Part shown: positions 6,066-8,523 of the stretch, piece after piece
How the letters are laid out: each line of letters opens with the position of its first letter
Position numbering within the stretch: the first letter of the stretch is position 1
Assembly (NCBI GenBank): GCA_002382045.1
Contig: DFZJ01000101.1
Span: forward strand, 5,406 to 13,928
DNA length: 8,523 nucleotides
DNA from: Syntrophaceae bacterium UBA4059
GTDB taxonomy: Bacteria > Desulfobacterota > Syntrophia > Syntrophales > Smithellaceae
Reading direction: 5' to 3'
Program-made: the position numbers and the translations under genes
The notes under the pieces: generated by a model
What the model was told of the DNA's origin: nothing
The model's database searches: none
Seen by the model: the letters and a program-made list of their open reading frames with translations, nothing else

Positions 6066-7574
6066 CTATGCTGTCCTTGGTTTTCTGCTTTTTGGCCGCG
6101 GCCTGCCATTCTGGGGTTTAGACCTGGGGCCTGAACCTGGTCTTGGGCTCGGGTTTGGTCTTGGTTTGGCCGGGCTTCCCTCTTCCACAATATCAGACGC
6201 GAGTTGAACCGGTGGCGCGTGCAGGGTCTGTTGATAATAATCGTCCAGCAGCATGGTGACAATCGCCAGTTCATCTTCGGATTGCGCCAGATTGCGCGCC
6301 AGCGGCGCAAAACGCTGCATACGTTCAATCTGAATATTATCGCGGCCGCGCAAACGTGCTTCCAGAAGCGCCGTGATACGTTCGGCTACGACTCTTTCGA
6401 GTTCTTCATCGCCGGGCAGCTGACGTTCCTCCATGCGGATATTGTAAAAACGCGCAATGCTTTGCATCTTGAATTTTTCCATTTCCGCGACCACGGAAAT
6501 GACCACGCCGCTGGACCCCATCCTTCCGGTGCGTCCGGCACGATGCACATAGGCTTCCGGATCTTCCGGCGGCTCATACTGAAACACATGTGAAAGATCG
6601 GGAATATCGATGCCGCGCGCCGCCACGTCAGTGGCAACCAGAAAACGCAATGCGCCGCGACGCACCCGCGCCATGACTTTTTCTCTTGCGCTCTGGGCCA
6701 GATCCGAGGAGAGCTCGTCGGCGTCATACCCGAATCGCTTCAGAACAACGGACAGATAATGCACGGTGTCCTTGGTGTTGCAGAAAATAATGGCTGAGGC
6801 GGGATTTTCAATCTCGATAATCCGCACCAGTGAGCGCTCTTTACGCATGCCCGGCACAATGTAGTAAATATGCTCGCTCTCGGCGATATGCACCTCATTG
6901 CCGCTTAAGCTCAACAACTGGGGATCGTGTAAAAATTGACCGGCCAGGCGAATGACCTGAGGCGGGAACGTAGCGGAAAACATACTGCTCGTAATCCTGC
7001 CTACCGGGATGTATTTACGGATTTTAACCATATCGGGGTAAAATCCCATCGACAGCATCCGGTCCGCCTCGTCAAAAATCAGCATTTTCAGATGATCCAG
7101 CGAAAGCGTGTTTTTCAGCAGATGATCCAGAATCCGTCCCGGCGTACCGACCACCAGTTGAGCGCCGCCCCGGAAAGCTTCCAGTTGGGCGTTATAACCG
7201 ACGCCGCCGTAAACAACAGCCGTTCGCAATTGCGTCCCCTGAAACAGCATTTCCGCTTCCTGGGACACCTGCAGGGCCAGCTCACGGGTGGGAACTAAAA
7301 CCAGCGCCTGGGCGACATTTTTCTGCATATCGATTTTTTTCATAATCGGCAGCAGATAACCGCCGGTTTTACCGCTGCCGGTTCGCGACTGAATCATCAC
7401 ATCTCGGCCGGACAATAGATACGGAATGGATTTGGCCTGCACGGGCGCCAGAGACGTCCAGCCCGCGCGCTCGCAGGCCGCCTTCAGATCGTCAGTCAGT
7501 TCTTCCAGACAGATATCGCGAGGGCCATCGGCCGCAGGCGTATCCATCCCTTCATTGGAATTATCATCGCTCAT
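6066..7574 (-). CDS. DEAD-box ATP-dependent RNA helicase
   Basis: This 502-residue cytoplasmic helicase would unwind or remodel RNA using ATP, typically in ribosome assembly, mRNA decay or cold adaptation. All core motifs are present: Q-motif with Gln46, motif I SRTGSGKT (63-70), PTREL (95-99), TPGR (144-147), DEAD (168-171), SAT (200-202), the motif V region ATDVAARGID (314-323) and HRAGRTGR (344-351). A helical region follows to about 455, then a low-complexity tail (about 466-502) rich in Pro, Arg and Lys, a common unstructured RNA-binding extension. It lacks an obvious DbpA-type C-terminal domain, so it fits the RhlE-like or generic class best; I do not assign a symbol. GAAAGG about 11 bases before the ATG is a fair ribosome-binding site. 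It leads a two-gene operon with the patatin lipoprotein. Confidence 0.96.
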   Translation of the reverse strand: MSDDNSNEGMDTPAADGPRDICLEELTDDLKAACERAGWTSLAPVQAKSIPYLLSGRDVMIQSRTGSGKTGGYLLPIMKKIDMQKNVAQALVLVPTRELALQVSQEAEMLFQGTQLRTAVVYGGVGYNAQLEAFRGGAQLVVGTPGRILDHLLKNTLSLDHLKMLIFDEADRMLSMGFYPDMVKIRKYIPVGRITSSMFSATFPPQVIRLAGQFLHDPQLLSLSGNEVHIAESEHIYYIVPGMRKERSLVRIIEIENPASAIIFCNTKDTVHYLSVVLKRFGYDADELSSDLAQSAREKVMARVRRGALRFLVATDVAARGIDIPDLSHVFQYEPPEDPEAYVHRAGRTGRMGSSGVVISVVAEMEKFKMQSIARFYNIRMEERQLPGDEELERVVAERITALLEARLRGRDNIQIERMQRFAPLARNLAQSEDELAIVTMLLDDYYQQTLHAPPVQLASDIVEEGSPAKPRPNPSPRPGSGPRSKPQNGRPRPKSRKPRTA

Positions 7575-7615
7575 AGAAATACAAACCTTTCATCCATTAA
7601 AATATTAATTAATAT

Positions 7616-7644
7616 CATTTAGTTTACTGCGGCTCAGGAATCAA
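7616..7644 (-). promoter_or_regulatory. Possible promoter of the helicase-patatin operon
   Basis: On the minus strand TTGATT (7644-7639) and TAAATG (7621-7616) are 17 bases apart, a moderate match to the sigma-70 pattern. The predicted leader of about 35-40 bases is very AT-rich and contains the 14-bp palindrome ATATTAATTAATAT (7602-7615). The match is weak enough that other placements are possible. Confidence 0.3.
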
Positions 7645-7699
7645 GGAAAAACTTATCATGATTTATTTTCGTATAATATTGGACCGGCAAGAAAAGTCC

Positions 7700-7822
7700 T
7701 GTTAGCAGCAAATAGAAAAGTCCTATTTTGTAGCACATAAACTGTCTGGTTGATAAGTTACCTGATGGAGGTGACGGATGAAGCGGACAGTTTATGTGCT
7801 ACAAACCGGACATATTCTGACA
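7700..7822. mobile_element. IS remnant or MITE-like element with long inverted repeats
   Basis: A 20-bp perfect inverted repeat, TTTGTAGCACATAAACTGTC at 7727-7746 and its complement at 7786-7805, brackets a 39-bp loop. Outside it the arms stay similar (AGAAAAGTCC against AGAATATGTCC) out to ends reading TGTTAG and CTGACA, so the element can be bounded at about 7700-7822. TG...CA ends suggest an IS21-like or related origin, but the family is not certain. A direct repeat GAAAAGTCCT occurs at 7691-7700 and 7715-7724. The loop contains GGAGGTG and an ATG at 7779 that look like a former transposase start. No target duplication is visible, consistent with loss of flanking DNA. It lies against the broken 5' end of phoU. 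Confidence 0.72.
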
Positions 7823-8238
7823 TCGCGCGAAAAGTCATCGAAGAGGATAATGACATTGACAGGTTGGACACAGACATTGAAGAGCGCTGCATCAAGATAC
7901 TGGCGCTCAGGCAACCGGCGGCAATTGATTTGAGGTTTATCACCACCGCGATTAAAATTACTGGTCATTTGGAAAGAATCGGCGATATGGCGGTGAATAT
8001 TGCGGAAAAAGTCAGACAGACAGAGCAGGTGGTTGATGATTTAAACGAGCAGATTTTCCGGGAGCTATTAACCTTTATGATGGAAGATTCCGCATCGATC
8101 CACAGAGCCCTCTTGATCATGCAGGTTTCTGAAAATATGGAGCGCATCGCCGATCATGCCAAGGGCATTGCGGATATGGTTGCTTATATGGTGACCGGTC
8201 TTTGTGTCCGTCATCAGACCCGTCCCGCAAATGAATAA
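7750..8238 (+). pseudogene. phoU: Truncated phoU remnant (phosphate-signalling regulator), 5' end replaced by mobile element
   Basis: PhoU links the PstSCAB phosphate transporter to the PhoR kinase and normally has about 215-235 residues in two similar three-helix halves. Here the open frame encodes 162 residues from a TTG. The first 22 or so come from the mobile-element remnant; PhoU similarity begins at DIARKVIEED. The first half continues through LRQPAAIDLRF and LERIGDMAVNIAEKV. Then the sequence jumps within a few residues to VDDLNEQIFRELLTFMMED, the last helices of the second half, ending in MERIADHAKGIADMV. Against the usual layout about 35 N-terminal residues and about 40-45 central residues are missing. 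No ribosome-binding site precedes the TTG (or the in-frame ATG at 7764). A folded, functional PhoU is unlikely. It is followed 9 bp later by a PhoR-like gene, supporting the identity. Confidence 0.75.
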
Positions 8239-8247
8239 GGAGCCGGC

Positions 8248-8523
8248 GTGAAACGCAACCTTTTTTAAAGATATTTTTCTCCTATCTCGTCATTATTTGT
8301 TTTTCATTTCTTGTGTTGAATATTTTTATCAAGGATGAAATTCGCAAAATGATGACGGGTAAAATTGAGGGAGAATTGTTGACTTATGTGGAACTGATTG
8401 ATCTCAGTTCCGCGCGGGCAATGTCTGATCAGTTGAGACAGATTGCGAGCATATCCGGTTCGCGGGTGACGTTGGTGGATGCCAGGGGCAGGGTCTTTGC
8501 CGATTCGGATGATGGAAAGATTT
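8248..8523 (+). pseudogene. phoR: PhoR-like sensor histidine kinase, N-terminal part, frameshifted and cut by window end
   Basis: A GTG start at 8248 follows a strong AAGGAG (8237-8242). It encodes M-K-R-N-L-F and then meets TAA at 8266. One additional T in the six-T run at 8261-8266 would restore a long frame continuing LKIFFSYLVIICFSFLVLNIF (a membrane helix), then an extracytoplasmic region ending in SGSRVTLVDARGRVFADS at the window edge. This order (short basic start, helix, then a G-x-R-V-T-L-x-D sensor segment) is typical of PhoR-type kinases, and the position just after phoU agrees. The catalytic half lies beyond the window. No in-frame ATG, GTG or TTG exists before the helix in the shifted frame, so the gene is either broken or has a homopolymer sequencing error. 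Confidence 0.65.

Noticed and set aside
5786..6328. Minus-strand open frame spanning the helicase-patatin junction
   Set aside because: It is an alternate frame of two genes with intact motifs, and its sequence shows no domain of its own.
7602..7615. AT-only palindrome ATATTAATTAATAT as a repressor operator
   Set aside because: Such palindromes are expected by chance in AT-rich leaders, and no regulator candidate or second copy supports it.
7828..7837. Third copy of the GAAAAGTC motif in phoU as an element end
   Set aside because: It falls in codons for the conserved ARKVIEE segment of PhoU, so the match is explained by coding sequence.

Overview
The window looks like a chromosomal stretch from a deltaproteobacterium-like Gram-negative anaerobe, possibly of the Syntrophus/Smithella kind. 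This is an inference from the gene mix: an NtrC-family two-component pair, a bacterial deoxyhypusine-synthase homologue, a patatin-like lipoprotein, a DEAD-box helicase and PhoU/PhoR. No rRNA or marker gene is present to fix the taxonomy. Coding is dense, and the orthodox genes sit between two degraded or repeat-rich margins.

Left margin (1-909): two oppositely oriented arrays of a 7/8-bp unit (GGTTCAC / GTGAACC and variants) flank a spacer of about 100 bp. The right-hand array stops one base short of the stop codon of a UmuD-like S24 peptidase gene on the minus strand. That gene has an unusually long N-terminal arm. Its promoter carries a perfect 18-bp palindrome, with a GAAC-N4-GTTC core, placed exactly between the -35 and -10 elements. 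This looks like an SOS-type (LexA-like) operator.

Middle (1036-7574): a minus-strand deoxyhypusine-synthase-like gene has a recognisable promoter and intrinsic terminator. Divergent from it is a plus-strand pair: a polytopic membrane histidine kinase, then an NtrC-type sigma-54 response regulator. Converging on that pair is a minus-strand two-gene operon, in which a DEAD-box RNA helicase is followed 2 bp later by a patatin-like phospholipase lipoprotein. All of these genes keep their catalytic motifs.

Right margin (7690-8523): this looks like a decaying phosphate-regulation locus. A 123-bp element with long imperfect terminal inverted repeats (an IS remnant or MITE) replaces the 5' end of phoU and supplies the start of the surviving reading frame. 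The rest of phoU seems to lack about 40-45 internal residues. The next gene, a PhoR-like sensor kinase with a strong ribosome-binding site, is frameshifted in a T-run a few codons after its start and runs off the window. No wholly new multi-gene system is evident. The most distinctive signals are the inverted arrays, the umuD operator geometry, the bacterial DHS homologue and the IS-truncated phoU-phoR remnant.
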